Positions 54,032-63,760 of a DNA stretch of 64,000 nucleotides are shown piece by piece. The notes beneath the pieces were generated by a model that had not been told where the DNA came from, ran no database searches, and worked only from the letters and a program-made list of their open reading frames with translations. Source of the stretch: Branchiostoma floridae (taxonomy: Eukaryota > Chordata > Leptocardii > Amphioxiformes > Branchiostomatidae); the NCBI RefSeq assembly GCF_000003815.2, contig NC_049987.1:4463146-4527145 (forward strand). Direction: 5' to 3'. Positions within the stretch are counted from its first letter, which is position 1. Each line of letters starts with the position of its first letter. A program made the position numbers and the translations under genes.

Positions 54032-54729
54032 CTGCAAAAAAAAGAGATATAAGATCATCATGTCATAAAGTGTCTGGGCTGAAGCTGCCCAGAGCTCCCT
54101 TTTTTAAGCTGTTCTAATCTATTAAAGGAGACCAAAACTTTGGTTCCAATGGATAATATATTTTTTTAGGATTCTGAAGTAAAAAAATAAAATCCATATT
54201 ACGTCACAGTTTATGTAAGTACTAGTAGTCACTAGTCCTGTGCGCATCAAACAGTATTGTCCTAAACTCAAGCACCCTTTCTGTAAATCATTAGCAGTCT
54301 TAGCCTGTATATATATATAGTTCAATACAATTCATGGTGAGGGGGTTTGAAGTATTAGCACTGCTGCAGGACAGGGTGTGGGGTGGGGTGGTTGGGTTGA
54401 AGCGGGGGGGGGGGGGGGCACTACGGGTTGGGGGGGGGGGTGGTTGAAGCATTGGGACAGCAGTACAGAGAGGGGGGGGGGGTTGAGGCAGTAGGACACC
54501 AAGACAGAGGGGGCTTGAAACATTGCGAGAGCAGGACAGATGGAGCTTTGGAGCATTCCGGAAGCACTACAAATTACTAGTGCAGTATATCTGAAGTAGT
54601 TCACGAGTTGACAGAGAAGCTGGTCGGCAACATGCTAACGTTACACAAAGGGAACAAGCAGAGTATAGAATATTATACTAATATTGCAGATTAAATCAAC
54701 GCAACGGTCTAACGCAATACCAACCTTAC
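54032..54729 (-). other. intron 1 of zinc-finger gene copy A
   Basis: Donor GAAG/GTAAGG at 54729, acceptor TTTGCAG at 54032. It holds poly-G runs on the + strand at about 54400-54480 (poly-C in the transcript) within a loose minisatellite of GGACAGCAGTACAGAG-like units. Confidence 0.75.
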
Positions 54730-55065
54730 CTTCAAGAATCTAACGACGCAAAGGTCACCCTTAAATACTCGGATGTGCTCTCCCGAACCAAGAAGAAATT
54801 CTGCCGTGTCGAGTAGCCAGAGAAATGCACAGGAAGCTTTTACTTCCGGTGGGTCATTGGACACCAAGGCTGCAGTTTTGATATCTTCCGCAAGGAGGCA
54901 CAAGTGATCCACAGTGTAAAATCTGTATAATGTGGAAGAGGAAGACAAGCTGACGACTTTCTTTAAAGCAAAATATGAATTTATTTTGTCTTCATGCCAA
55001 AATATGAGCATCCAGGATCGATTTATTTTCTGAATGGTATTAACAGTTACGTGTATTTTTTTTTT
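54730..55065 (-). other. 5' exon of zinc-finger gene copy A
   Basis: The 3' edge is fixed by the donor at 54729; the 5' edge is uncertain. One frame is open for about 85 codons (contains LLAEDIKTAALVSNDPPEVK), but it meets a stop soon after splicing and copy B has no Met in that frame, so it is taken as 5' UTR. Confidence 0.6.
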
Positions 55066-55169
55066 CAAACTAGCAGAAAATTAGGCGGACGAATCACAGA
55101 GCCAAACGATAAGACTGCGAATAAGATACAGGTGGTTGACCGAAAGATCGATCCTGGATACCATTATAC

Positions 55170-55285
55170 AATTAGTAGTTCAACCAATGAGAGTACAGTA
55201 ATTAGCTGTTCGACCAATGGGAGAGTGACAGCATGTACGTCCGTCAAACATTTGCATTCCTATTGGGATTGGTCGATCGCTTAAA
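55170..55285 (-). promoter_or_regulatory. CCAAT-rich promoter of zinc-finger gene copy A
   Basis: Four CCAAT/ATTGG boxes at 55184, 55214, 55262 and 55268, plus an octamer ATTTGCAT at 55250-55257, within 200 bp upstream of the 5' exon. No TATA box is seen. In copy B the four CCAAT boxes are kept. Confidence 0.55.
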
Positions 55286-55549
55286 AACTAGTACTGAGAA
55301 GCTTAAAACTTACCAGGTGCCCAAGACTACCCCAGTGACAGAAAGTGATCGAACCATGACAAGCCTGGATGCTAGTTACTACATGTCTGAATCCTTCCTA
55401 TGAAACTCTTGTTATGTCTTCATTTTCACGTCCATCCCACTATTTCCATGGGCCACACTGATTTAATTTTATGGATGGCATCCGCACGCTTACTGCTTAT
55501 CGGCACATCGTTCAATATGAATATGCAAATCAGTACTGCATTTGCATAA

Positions 55550-55948
55550 GGCCATGTTGATTTGATTATATGGATGACATCCGCGGGCGCATCAATTTTC
55601 GGCCGTTTCCAAAATAAAAACAGGTTTTCAACCCTACTTTAAATCGTACAAAGCAGATTCATCAGAATAAGAAAATATATGCCGATTGCAAAAATAAATA
55701 TCGTAAAACGTATATTAATATCATAGAACATTACAAGGTCAAAGAAGATGTGAAAGAACAAAAATGAAGAATCTATTGTTCGGTATACTATATTCTGTCT
55801 ATCCAGTCGTTTGTTCAACCTTCCTGACCACTTTGATTTCATAATGGAAGCAACTTTCTTTTTTATCAAACTTTTTATTTATTCGCACGCTCGCATCAGT
55901 TTTTGGATTCCCAGAGGATGTCATCCACATAATCAAATCAACATGTCC
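55550..55948. mobile_element. PIF/Harbinger-like MITE, family GGCCATGTTG (copy 3)
   Basis: Starts GGCCATGTTGATTTGATTAT and ends ATCAAATCAACATGTCC. TAA precedes and TTG follows, an imperfect TWA duplication. It is non-coding. Confidence 0.8.
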
Positions 55949-56010
55949 TTGGTGATGAGGACATGCTGGAATAATCTTGAAGAAAAATGCGAAGATAATC
56001 AAATGATATA

Positions 56011-56218
56011 CTGTAAATGCATTGAAGTTTGCGGGGATTTAATTTTGCGGTAGCGGGAAAAAGGACTTTTCGCGGTGGTTTTAAGTTTGCGGTAGCAACA
56101 TGCACTGTAGTCTCTTACTGCTATGGAAAAATGTTCGCGGTGGTTTTAAATTCGTGTTGAAGCGGCCACCGCGAAAACCGCGAACATAAAACCACCGCGA
56201 AAGTTTCTGCATTTACAG
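56011..56218. mobile_element. TA-flanked MITE (CTGTAAATGCA family)
   Basis: Inverted ends CTGTAAATGCA with TA on both sides. The arms repeat GCGGTGGTTTTA and its complement TAAAACCACCGCG. It is non-coding. Confidence 0.85.
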
Positions 56219-56699
56219 TAACTTAGCAAATGAGGACTTTTTTGCACAACCAATTAGAAACATTTATAATATGTCATTCGTATCATAGGTTAACATTATT
56301 TGGTAAAGGTATGAGGCCGTGGAACTCTACTGAATTGTGACACGCCTATTCATTATGTTCATTTACAACAGAATGTCAAAAAAGATAATATTACGAAGTC
56401 CACAGAATGGGGCAAAGTTGGTTGTTCGTGATGAAAATGCTGTTTCCTACTCAATGTTAGGAAGCACAGTTTTGTTGATAATACTGTACAAGGGTCCTCA
56501 TACACAAGCGTTTTATTCAAGACCAAAGTTTCGTCCTTCCTCAGGGCAATTCTGACTACTTCTGCTACACACTGCAGCTAGGTGTCGCCCCAAACGTAAA
56601 GCAGTACACGTATGTTAGCATGCACCGACACATTCTTGTGAAACGTTTAGACGGTTTGGTTTCTAAGTTCTATTATCTTATAAGAAACTAGAGTTCGGC

Positions 56700-57362
56700 G
56701 ACCTCAAACCTCCATGAAAATTTAGAGCTTTTGTAAATTTAATGCAATTAACATAATTTATGCATGGTGTTGTTCATCATTGACTAACGTACACATGTCA
56801 CAATAATAAAATTCCCATCAATAATCATAGAGGTTTTGCAATTTTTACATAGATTATGCAAATAAGTGGTAATGAGGAACTTAAACTGCTACGACAGAAT
56901 ATTCAAATTAATTATGCAAATGTACTCTTATTTTGCATAATTAGTATGTCATTTTGTACAACATTGTTTAAGGTACCTACATGAAAATCCGTTGTTCCCT
57001 TCTTGAGTTATCGTCTTCAGACGTTTTTGACAAAAAAACCCCTGCTATCCCATAAATAGACGATACTAGTAGGGGGCCCAAACTTATGTCAATAATTCCT
57101 GAGCACAAGAGCTACCTAACACCCCAAACCGTGACCATAGCTTGTTCAGAACATGAGATAGCAAACCCGGAAGTTGCACTGCAGTACCAAGGGAAGCCGC
57201 TAGGGGGGCCAAAATCTAATCAATTCCAGCTTTCATCACACACTACCAACACACCAAGTATGAAATCAATCCACCGAGCCATTCTTGAGTTATCTTGTTT
57301 ACACACAGACATACGGACAAACACGGTAAAATATAACCTCCATGACATTTCATGGAGGTAAC
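56700..57362. repeat. ACCTCCATGA repeat region
   Basis: Begins with AACCTCCATGAAAATTTAG and ends CTCCATGACATTTCATGGAG. Between are AT-rich sequence and a stretch with GGGGGCCCAAACTTATG. Related words lie near 17798, 34882 and 45420. Confidence 0.5.
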
Positions 57363-57541
57363 TAAGAGCCAAACCAATTCAATTGCTATTTGTGAGCCGT
57401 GTTTATTCAACCTATTGCTATACTCTAGTATCAGATAATACTAGGTGCTTCGATACAGCAGTTACAACAGGTCTGTGTTTACAGGTTTTGGATATATGGG
57501 TTTTGGATACAATGTGTTTATTACCAAGTTGAGTCAATTGT

Positions 57542-58165
57542 TCATTTTGCATTCCCCTTCCTGGATGATACTGCTGGCCTAACTCTGTGCACATAGCAAT
57601 GCCATTCCACCTGACTTCGGTTCTGAAACGTCTTCCCACAGATCTGGCACAAAAACATGAATGTCTCCCGTTTGATAACGCTGACGTGCTGCGAGAACAT
57701 GTGACCGAAGAAGTCCTGTTTCCTTATAAACTGTAGATGTTTGCACTCTGGAGACATGCAGCGGTGAGGTTTCCTGATGTAATCTCTGTGCCAGTGTGTC
57801 ATATGTGTGTGCGTGCTACTTGCAGTAAAAGTCTGACCACAAAACTCGCAAGTGATATTTGCTTTGGGAGCATGCGGGATCATGTACAAGCGTTGGATGG
57901 AGTCTGAGCTTATCTCGAAGTTCAAAATGTTTGGACTCTTCCGGATTTCTGGTGGAAGTTGAGTCAGCCAGTGCCAGGCTAAGTGGTCACGTGCCTCAGC
58001 AGCTGTGTACAGTTGGACCTTTGAACTTTGGATAGATTCAAAAGTGCACATGGTGCATTTAAACTGAGCCTTACTACCACTAGCATCTTTGGACTTTAAA
58101 TCCTTATGCGGCCAACCCGGTTTCGGTTTCCCAGCGTCTGTTCGAAAGCTCACGGTCGGTTGCAT
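57542..58165 (-). pseudogene. truncated zinc-finger gene, 3' part only
   Basis: An open frame of 207 residues equals the last 208 residues of copy A (four C2H2 fingers, ending RKGNAK) with many substitutions but no frameshift. Homology stops at HHMQP, and a few bases further a right end of the GGCCATGTTG MITE begins (CAAATCAACATAGCC near 58197). No promoter or first exon is present. It could also be a second terminal exon, but nothing supports splicing into it. Confidence 0.75.
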
Positions 58166-58239
58166 GTGATGGTTCCCAGTTTATGTAGCCCATACTACCA
58201 AATCAACATAGCCTTACTAGTATTTTGGCAATGGAGTGG

Positions 58240-58800
58240 CGATAGTGTGTACGTGTCTTTGTGGCGGTAAGGCCACCGCAAGTAAATTTTATGGATTACA
58301 TCAGCGCGCGCATTAATTTTCGCCTGATTTCAGAAAAAAAAACAAGGGATGGCCAACATGACGATAAGTACCCAGATGAGCAAATATGTTGTGTTGTAGC
58401 CTAATAATTGTATTTGTAGATGTGACACTTGCGAGGTACCCAGGACTGTAGTTGTAGAAATGAAACTTATTGGATAGTTGTAAAAGTGACACCAATATGG
58501 AAGCCATGAGTGGTTACCAACTATGTTGGTGATGCCAGTTTACCACCCTAGTGTCACTTTTACCACACCAGTTCATGTCTTGAATACAGGAATGAATGCC
58601 TTGTTGGCTCTGATACCATGTTTTGTCCCTTTAATTCTCTTTACAACATTCATCACAACTTTATGGTGCCTATTTTTGAAAATGTAGCCATCTTGTTTTT
58701 TTTCACCCATCTTGTTTTTTTTTCGCCCTATCGCAATATTTTTGCAGTCTGCAGAGGATGTCATCCATAAAGTTTACTTGCTGTGGCCTGATGAAAAGGC
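58240..58800. other. no gene seen
   Basis: AT-rich sequence between the gene fragment and the start of duplication copy B. GAGGATGTCATCCATAAAG at 58752 is another MITE arm remnant. Confidence 0.4.
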
Positions 58801-58869
58801 GATCACTCATGAAGTCCTATGCGGGTTGTCTTGATATTTGCTATGTCTGGATAAGATCTCCAAATGATA

Positions 58870-59060
58870 AGATTTTTCCTCACGTACCTAGCTTGGTTAG
58901 GGCAGTCCTTTCGTATAGGACGTTAAATGTAGGTCCCATGTTCGAGGAGAGCTACAGCTCGAGAACATTAAAAGAACCAAGGACATTCTATCAGACATAT
59001 AACGTCCTTGAAAGAACTCACCACAATTATCGAAAAGAGTAGGGGACCTTCCCGGTGTGG
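58870..59060 (+). mobile_element. SINE (family 3) 3' part
   Basis: Contains CAGTCCTTTCGTATAGGACG, TTAAATGTAGGTCCCATGTT and GAGAACATTAAAAGAACC. Same position in copy B as 49880-50040 in copy A. Confidence 0.6.
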
Positions 59061-59304
59061 GTGTATCAAATACATATGTCCAGATATGCAGCTTGCAATC
59101 TTCAATACATAACTGGTGCGTTTCTGTCTGATGCGGTTAATACAACACAACCAAATAGGAGCTACATATGTGCCATTGAAAAAAATACCCAAAGAAAACG
59201 CATTAAAGGAAGTAAAAATGGCCAATCTTTATTCCATTGTATTTCGTGACGACTGACATTGGAGTAGACAACAGAATTGATTGCTACATTCAAGAACATC
59301 TCTA

Positions 59305-59745
59305 TGCCTGTATCTGTATCTACTCACCTGGTATAATCGTTTGTATCTATATATGTATATAGCCAGTATAACCACCCTACGGTGTAACATACCATCTTCT
59401 GTGCCTGTATCTGTATCTATATAATGCCTACGTCACATTTCCAAACCGGGGCCCGGCCGGGCAGCTTTCGGGAACGAAAAGTATGATATAAAAGAAAACA
59501 AACTACACAAGACGTAAAGAAAATAGTTGTGGGCATTATTTCTGAATATTTCTACTGTATACATTTCTCTTTTTCGTTTCCACGAACAGCCCGGCTGGGT
59601 CCCGGTTTGGAAATGTGACGTAGACCTAACTGGTATAACCACTCCTCGGCGTAACACATCAGCTTCTGTATCTGTATCTACATAGCCGGTATAACCGCCC
59701 TTCGACGTAACACACCAGCTTCTGTATCTGTATCTATAGTCAGTA
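59305..59745. repeat. 56-bp minisatellite, copy B array
   Basis: About four units with CACACCAGCTTCTGTATCTG, interrupted at 59425-59626 by a MITE. Confidence 0.85.
59425..59626. mobile_element. Harbinger-like MITE, family GGCCTACGTCACATTTCC (copy 3), copy B only
   Basis: Left end TGCCTACGTCACATTTCC; right end reversed GGTCTACGTCACATTTCC; both continue into AAACCGGG and a GGCCGGGC- or AGCCGGGC-type arm. TAA duplication at 59422-59424 and 59627-59629. The empty site CTATATAACTGG is intact in copy A at about 50700. It is non-coding. Confidence 0.92.
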
Positions 59746-59940
59746 CATAGATTCTCTTTGACTCAGGACTTGCAAGAGTGTTATTCTATGGCAATCTATG
59801 CTATGTTATAGTTTACTGACACGAACATGTGGCATCTACCTTAAACCTATAGTATTGATTATACTCATACAGAGCTCTAGCCTCTGACACTGTTTACAGT
59901 GGCACCCCTAGCATAAGTAAAGGTAGACAATCTCAACTGT

Positions 59941-62553
59941 TCATTTTGCTTTCCCCTTGCTCGATGAAACTGCCCTCCTAACACTATGGACATAGCAATG
60001 CCATTCATTCTGACTTCGGTTCTCAAACGTCTTCTCACAGATCTGGCACAAAAACACGAATGTCTCCCGTTTGATAACGCTGACATGATGCGAGAACATG
60101 TGACCGAAGAAGTCCTGTTTCCTTATAAACTGTAGATGTTTGCACTCTGGAGACATGCAGAGGTACGGTTTTGTGATGTAATCTTTGTGCCAGCGCATCA
60201 TGTGTGTGTGCGTGCTATATATATTTGCAGTAAAAGTCTGACCACAAAACTCGCAAGTGATATTTGCTTTGGGAGCATGCGGGATCATGTACAAGCGTTG
60301 GATGGCGTCTGAGTCTGTATCGAAGTTCAAAATGTTTGGACTCTTCCGGATTTCTGGTGGAAGTTGAGTCAGCCAGTGCCAGGCTAAGTGGTCACGTGCC
60401 TCAGCAGCTGTGTACAGTTGGACCTTTGCACTTTGGATAGATTCAAAAGTGCACATGGTGCATTTAAACTGAGCCATACTACCACTAGCATCTTTGGACT
60501 TTGGCGGTAGACCCAGCAAAGATTTCTCAGCGTCTGATCTCAGGTTCACGGGTGGTTGCATGTGATGGTAGAAGTGCCACTCCAAGTCCGTTCTGTCACA
60601 AAACTGCATCGCACAGAATTTACACTTTAGAGATGGAGACGGTGCGATCACTAAGTCACAGTGCACCGCAAACATGTGACGCAGAAGCTTGGCTTGATGA
60701 CACGTCGAGTATGATAGCTTCTCGCACTCTGTCCCCCCACAGTTTCGGGTCTTGTATTCCAAGTGAACTTTGGAAACGTGCTGTGCTCTACCACGCATAC
60801 AACTGAAGTTTGAATAACATAAACCACACTGAAACCGACTGTCCCCTTCGGAGAGAAAAGTCCCAATGTAAAGACCCTTGAGTAGATCCACCTCCTTGCG
60901 GTTTATTAACAACGTTTTCCCTTGTAGCTCTTCGGGGAGCCGACACTGGAAGTTGAACGATTTCTGGCTACCCGGCCTGGTGTGTTTCCTTGTTCCAAAT
61001 TTACTAGAATATATCTGGGTGCCATCCTTAGTAGTACTAGTAACTGCTGACTCAATCTTTTCGCTCGCTAACCACTGATGAAAGTGCAGGTAGAAATGTT
61101 CTTCAGCTTCGGAGAGCGGCATAAGGACGGGCGGGCGCGGTCTGTTGCTTTCCAAGGAACAAATCTTGCAGAAGTAGACGACTTCCCTACACTGGTGATT
61201 CTCTAACAGAATCTTGCTGGCAAAAGTTGATGAGCAGAGATCGCACGTCATAGCTGTTTCTTTGTTAGAGGCAACCTTACTTATCTCTGCATTGCCTACA
61301 TCTTTACACTCCTGCTTGACAATGGTACCCTCCAGTGTGGTGTCATTCGTTTGTTTTTGCCTTTTATTGACACCAACAGCAGACTCTTGATGACCTCGTT
61401 TGACCTGTCCCGGCAAGGACACGCGAAGGTCACGTGAAGTCCCACTTCTTGCCTGCATGGAGGACTGATTGACATCCTCTTCATCTTTGTCCCTTCTTGA
61501 CGACTGGGCACCATGGTCAATGTTTTTTCGTACCAAACTTGTTTGGGTTTTATGTGTTTCACCTACAGGCACAAGATGTGATGATGTAACGGTCCACCTC
61601 TTGAATGGAGCTTGTTCTTCATCTTGGCACTCGGCTCCAAATGATGGGGGTTGAGTGTCACAACCACCATCATCATCATCATCATGGTGTTTTTGTGCTT
61701 TACAAAGAGTCGGGTCGTCATTGTCTTCCACAGTTTTTTGTTTGATGCTGGGTGTTGCACCCCCTACCCCCTGCACACCATCACTGCAAGGTCCCGCTCG
61801 ATTGCCAGTGTTACCATGCATAGTAGAGTACAGCAGAGCACAGCTGAGGATAACATTATTATAGTCTGGAGTATTTGGCTTCTCCTTGGGTTTAGCACAA
61901 ACAGTTTCATACTTTTCTGGTTCTGAACCTGGTTCTGATTTGACCTTAGAAAGCACTGGGAAAGTGTTGCTGTTTAAGGCTTCTCCGGACAAGGATGGGA
62001 TTTCAGTGTCACAACCATCATAATCATCATCATCATTGTCTTCCACAGTTTTTTGTTTGATGCTGGGAGTTGCGCCCCCTACCATCTGTACCCCATCTCT
62101 GCAAGGTCTGGCTCGATTGTCAGTGTTACCATCTACAACAGAGTATGGCGGAGAAGAGCTTAGGATAGCATTATAGTCTGGGGTCTTTGGCTCTGCCTTA
62201 GGTTTGGCGCAAACAGTTTCATACTTTTCTGGTTCTGAACCTGGTTCTGATTTGACCTTAGAAAGCACCGGGAAAGTGTTGCTGTTTAAGGCTTCTCCAG
62301 ACGAGGCACTTTGTTCACCCTGTGCTTCTGTGGTGCCTGTATTATTTGTATTACTAGTTCTGTTAGGGTCGTCACGTAGAGAACTCTTTCCCAGGGTTGT
62401 CTCCGTACGTTGTCCTGCTACAAAGGATGTGTTTCGAGCACAATGTTTTGGGCCGTCAAAGTCAGGGTCATACGGTTCCTCCTTGATATTAAGGTTTTCT
62501 TCGTTCTTCTCTTCATCTGAGTCTTCATTACTGGGACACTCGACATCTGACAT
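59941..62553 (-). CDS. C2H2 zinc-finger protein, copy B
   Basis: A single coding exon of 870 residues from the ATG at 62553, with the same layout as copy A: acidic N-terminus (LNIKEEPYDP), then about nine C2H2-type fingers ending near the C-terminus. It is longer mainly because residues about 85-188 are repeated at 189-292, including a second KVKSEPGSEPEK SUMO-type motif. Poly-Asp runs at 174-177 and 291-295 come from ATC triplet runs. One finger near the C-terminus has an inserted Ile-Tyr pair (TANIYSTHTH), from a TATATA expansion. Both copies are open throughout, so both may be functional. No named family is recognised. Confidence 0.88.
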   Translation of the reverse strand: MSDVECPSNEDSDEEKNEENLNIKEEPYDPDFDGPKHCARNTSFVAGQRTETTLGKSSLRDDPNRTSNTNNTGTTEAQGEQSASSGEALNSNTFPVLSKVKSEPGSEPEKYETVCAKPKAEPKTPDYNAILSSSPPYSVVDGNTDNRARPCRDGVQMVGGATPSIKQKTVEDNDDDDYDGCDTEIPSLSGEALNSNTFPVLSKVKSEPGSEPEKYETVCAKPKEKPNTPDYNNVILSCALLYSTMHGNTGNRAGPCSDGVQGVGGATPSIKQKTVEDNDDPTLCKAQKHHDDDDDGGCDTQPPSFGAECQDEEQAPFKRWTVTSSHLVPVGETHKTQTSLVRKNIDHGAQSSRRDKDEEDVNQSSMQARSGTSRDLRVSLPGQVKRGHQESAVGVNKRQKQTNDTTLEGTIVKQECKDVGNAEISKVASNKETAMTCDLCSSTFASKILLENHQCREVVYFCKICSLESNRPRPPVLMPLSEAEEHFYLHFHQWLASEKIESAVTSTTKDGTQIYSSKFGTRKHTRPGSQKSFNFQCRLPEELQGKTLLINRKEVDLLKGLYIGTFLSEGDSRFQCGLCYSNFSCMRGRAQHVSKVHLEYKTRNCGGTECEKLSYSTCHQAKLLRHMFAVHCDLVIAPSPSLKCKFCAMQFCDRTDLEWHFYHHMQPPVNLRSDAEKSLLGLPPKSKDASGSMAQFKCTMCTFESIQSAKVQLYTAAEARDHLAWHWLTQLPPEIRKSPNILNFDTDSDAIQRLYMIPHAPKANITCEFCGQTFTANIYSTHTHMMRWHKDYITKPYLCMSPECKHLQFIRKQDFFGHMFSHHVSVIKRETFVFLCQICEKTFENRSQNEWHCYVHSVRRAVSSSKGKAK
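61678..62301 (-). repeat. 312-bp in-frame internal duplication in the zinc-finger gene
   Basis: Two units, 61990-62301 and 61678-61989, encode related blocks that both start SGEALNSNTFPVLSKVKSEP. Copy A has one unit only. The offset of 312 bp is exactly 104 codons. Confidence 0.88.
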
Positions 62554-62622
62554 GTTTGGTAAAAACAAAAAGCTTCAAGTTCAACTCCACTGAGCCAGGG
62601 AAGACCACAGTAACTCTTTATC

Positions 62623-63193
62623 CTGCAAAAAAGAATAGATACAGCGATAAGATCATCATGTCATAAAGTGTCAGAGTGGGCTGAAGCTGCCCAGAGCTCC
62701 CTAAGCTGTTCTAATCTATTAAAGGAGACCAAAACTTTGGTTCCAATGGATAATATATTTTTTTAGGATTCTGAAGTAAAAAATAAAATCCATATTACGT
62801 CACAGTTTATGTAAGTACTAGTAGACACTGAGTCCTGCGCGCATCAAAAATAATAAAACATATTAAATTTGGGACAGCAGGACGGGGGGGCATGGGGGTT
62901 TGAAGCATTGGGACAGCCGTACAGAGGGGGGGGGGGGGGGGAGGGGGCAGTAGGACAACAAGACAGAGGGGCTTCAAACATTGCGAGAGCAGGACGGATG
63001 GAGTTTTAAGCATTCCGGAAGCACTACTTTACCAGTGCAGTATATCTGAAGTAGTTCACGAGTTGACAGAGAAGCTGGTCGGCAACATGCTAACGTTACA
63101 GTACACAAAGGGAACAAGCAGAGTATAGAATATTATACTATTAAATATAGCAGATAAAATCAACGCAACGGTCTAACGCAATACCAACCTTAC
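62623..63193 (-). other. intron 1 of zinc-finger gene copy B
   Basis: Donor TGAG/GTAAGG at 63193, acceptor TTTGCAG at 62623. A + strand poly-G run lies at about 62925-62945, as in copy A but shorter overall. Confidence 0.75.
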
Positions 63194-63470
63194 CTCAAAG
63201 AATCTAACGACGCAACGGTCACCCTTAAATACTCGGATGTGCTCTCCCGAACCAAGAAGAAATTCTGCCGTGTCGAGTAGCCAGAGAAATGCATAGGAAG
63301 CTTTTACTTCCGGTGGGTCATTGGACACCAAGGCTGCAGTTTTGATATCTTCCGCAAGGAGGCACAATTGTACCACGGTGTACTGCACTATGGAAGAGGA
63401 AGGCAAGCTGACGACTTTCTTTAAAGCAAAATATGAATTTATTTTGTCTTCAGCCAAAATATGAGCATCC
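63194..63470 (-). other. 5' exon of zinc-finger gene copy B
   Basis: Very similar to 54730-55065, with an in-frame 6-bp length difference in the open stretch and a 1-bp difference near the 5' end. Taken as 5' UTR. Confidence 0.6.
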
Positions 63471-63644
63471 AAGATCGATTTATTTTCTGAATGGTATTAA
63501 CAGTTACGTGTTACAGTATCTTTTTTTTTTTTTCAAACTAGCAGAAAATGAGGCGGACGAATCACAGAGCCAAGCGATAAGACTGTGAATAAGATAACGT
63601 TACAGGTGGTTGACCGAAAGATCGATCCTGGATACCATTATACA

Positions 63645-63760
63645 ATTAGTAGTTCAACCAATGAGAGCACAGTAATTAGCTTTTCGACCAATGGGAGAGT
63701 GGCTGCATGTACGCCCGTCAAACATGTGCATTCCTATTGGGATTGGTCTATCGCTTAAAA
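63645..63760 (-). promoter_or_regulatory. CCAAT-rich promoter of zinc-finger gene copy B
   Basis: CCAAT/ATTGG boxes at 63658, 63688, 63736 and 63742 match copy A. The octamer of copy A is changed to ATGTGCAT at 63723-63730. Confidence 0.55.

Larger units (their letters stand above)
49800..55500. repeat. segmental duplication, copy A
   Basis: Aligns colinearly with about 58800-64000 (copy B, cut by the window end). It includes SINE tail, minisatellite, zinc-finger gene, 5' exon and promoter. The offset is about 9.0 kb on the left and 8.5 kb on the right, the difference caused by copy-specific insertions. Confidence 0.88.

Noticed and set aside
54730-55065. Coding first exon of zinc-finger protein copy A
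   Set aside because: The open frame enters exon 2 out of frame with the finger ORF and stops; in copy B it has no Met, so the exon is treated as 5' UTR.
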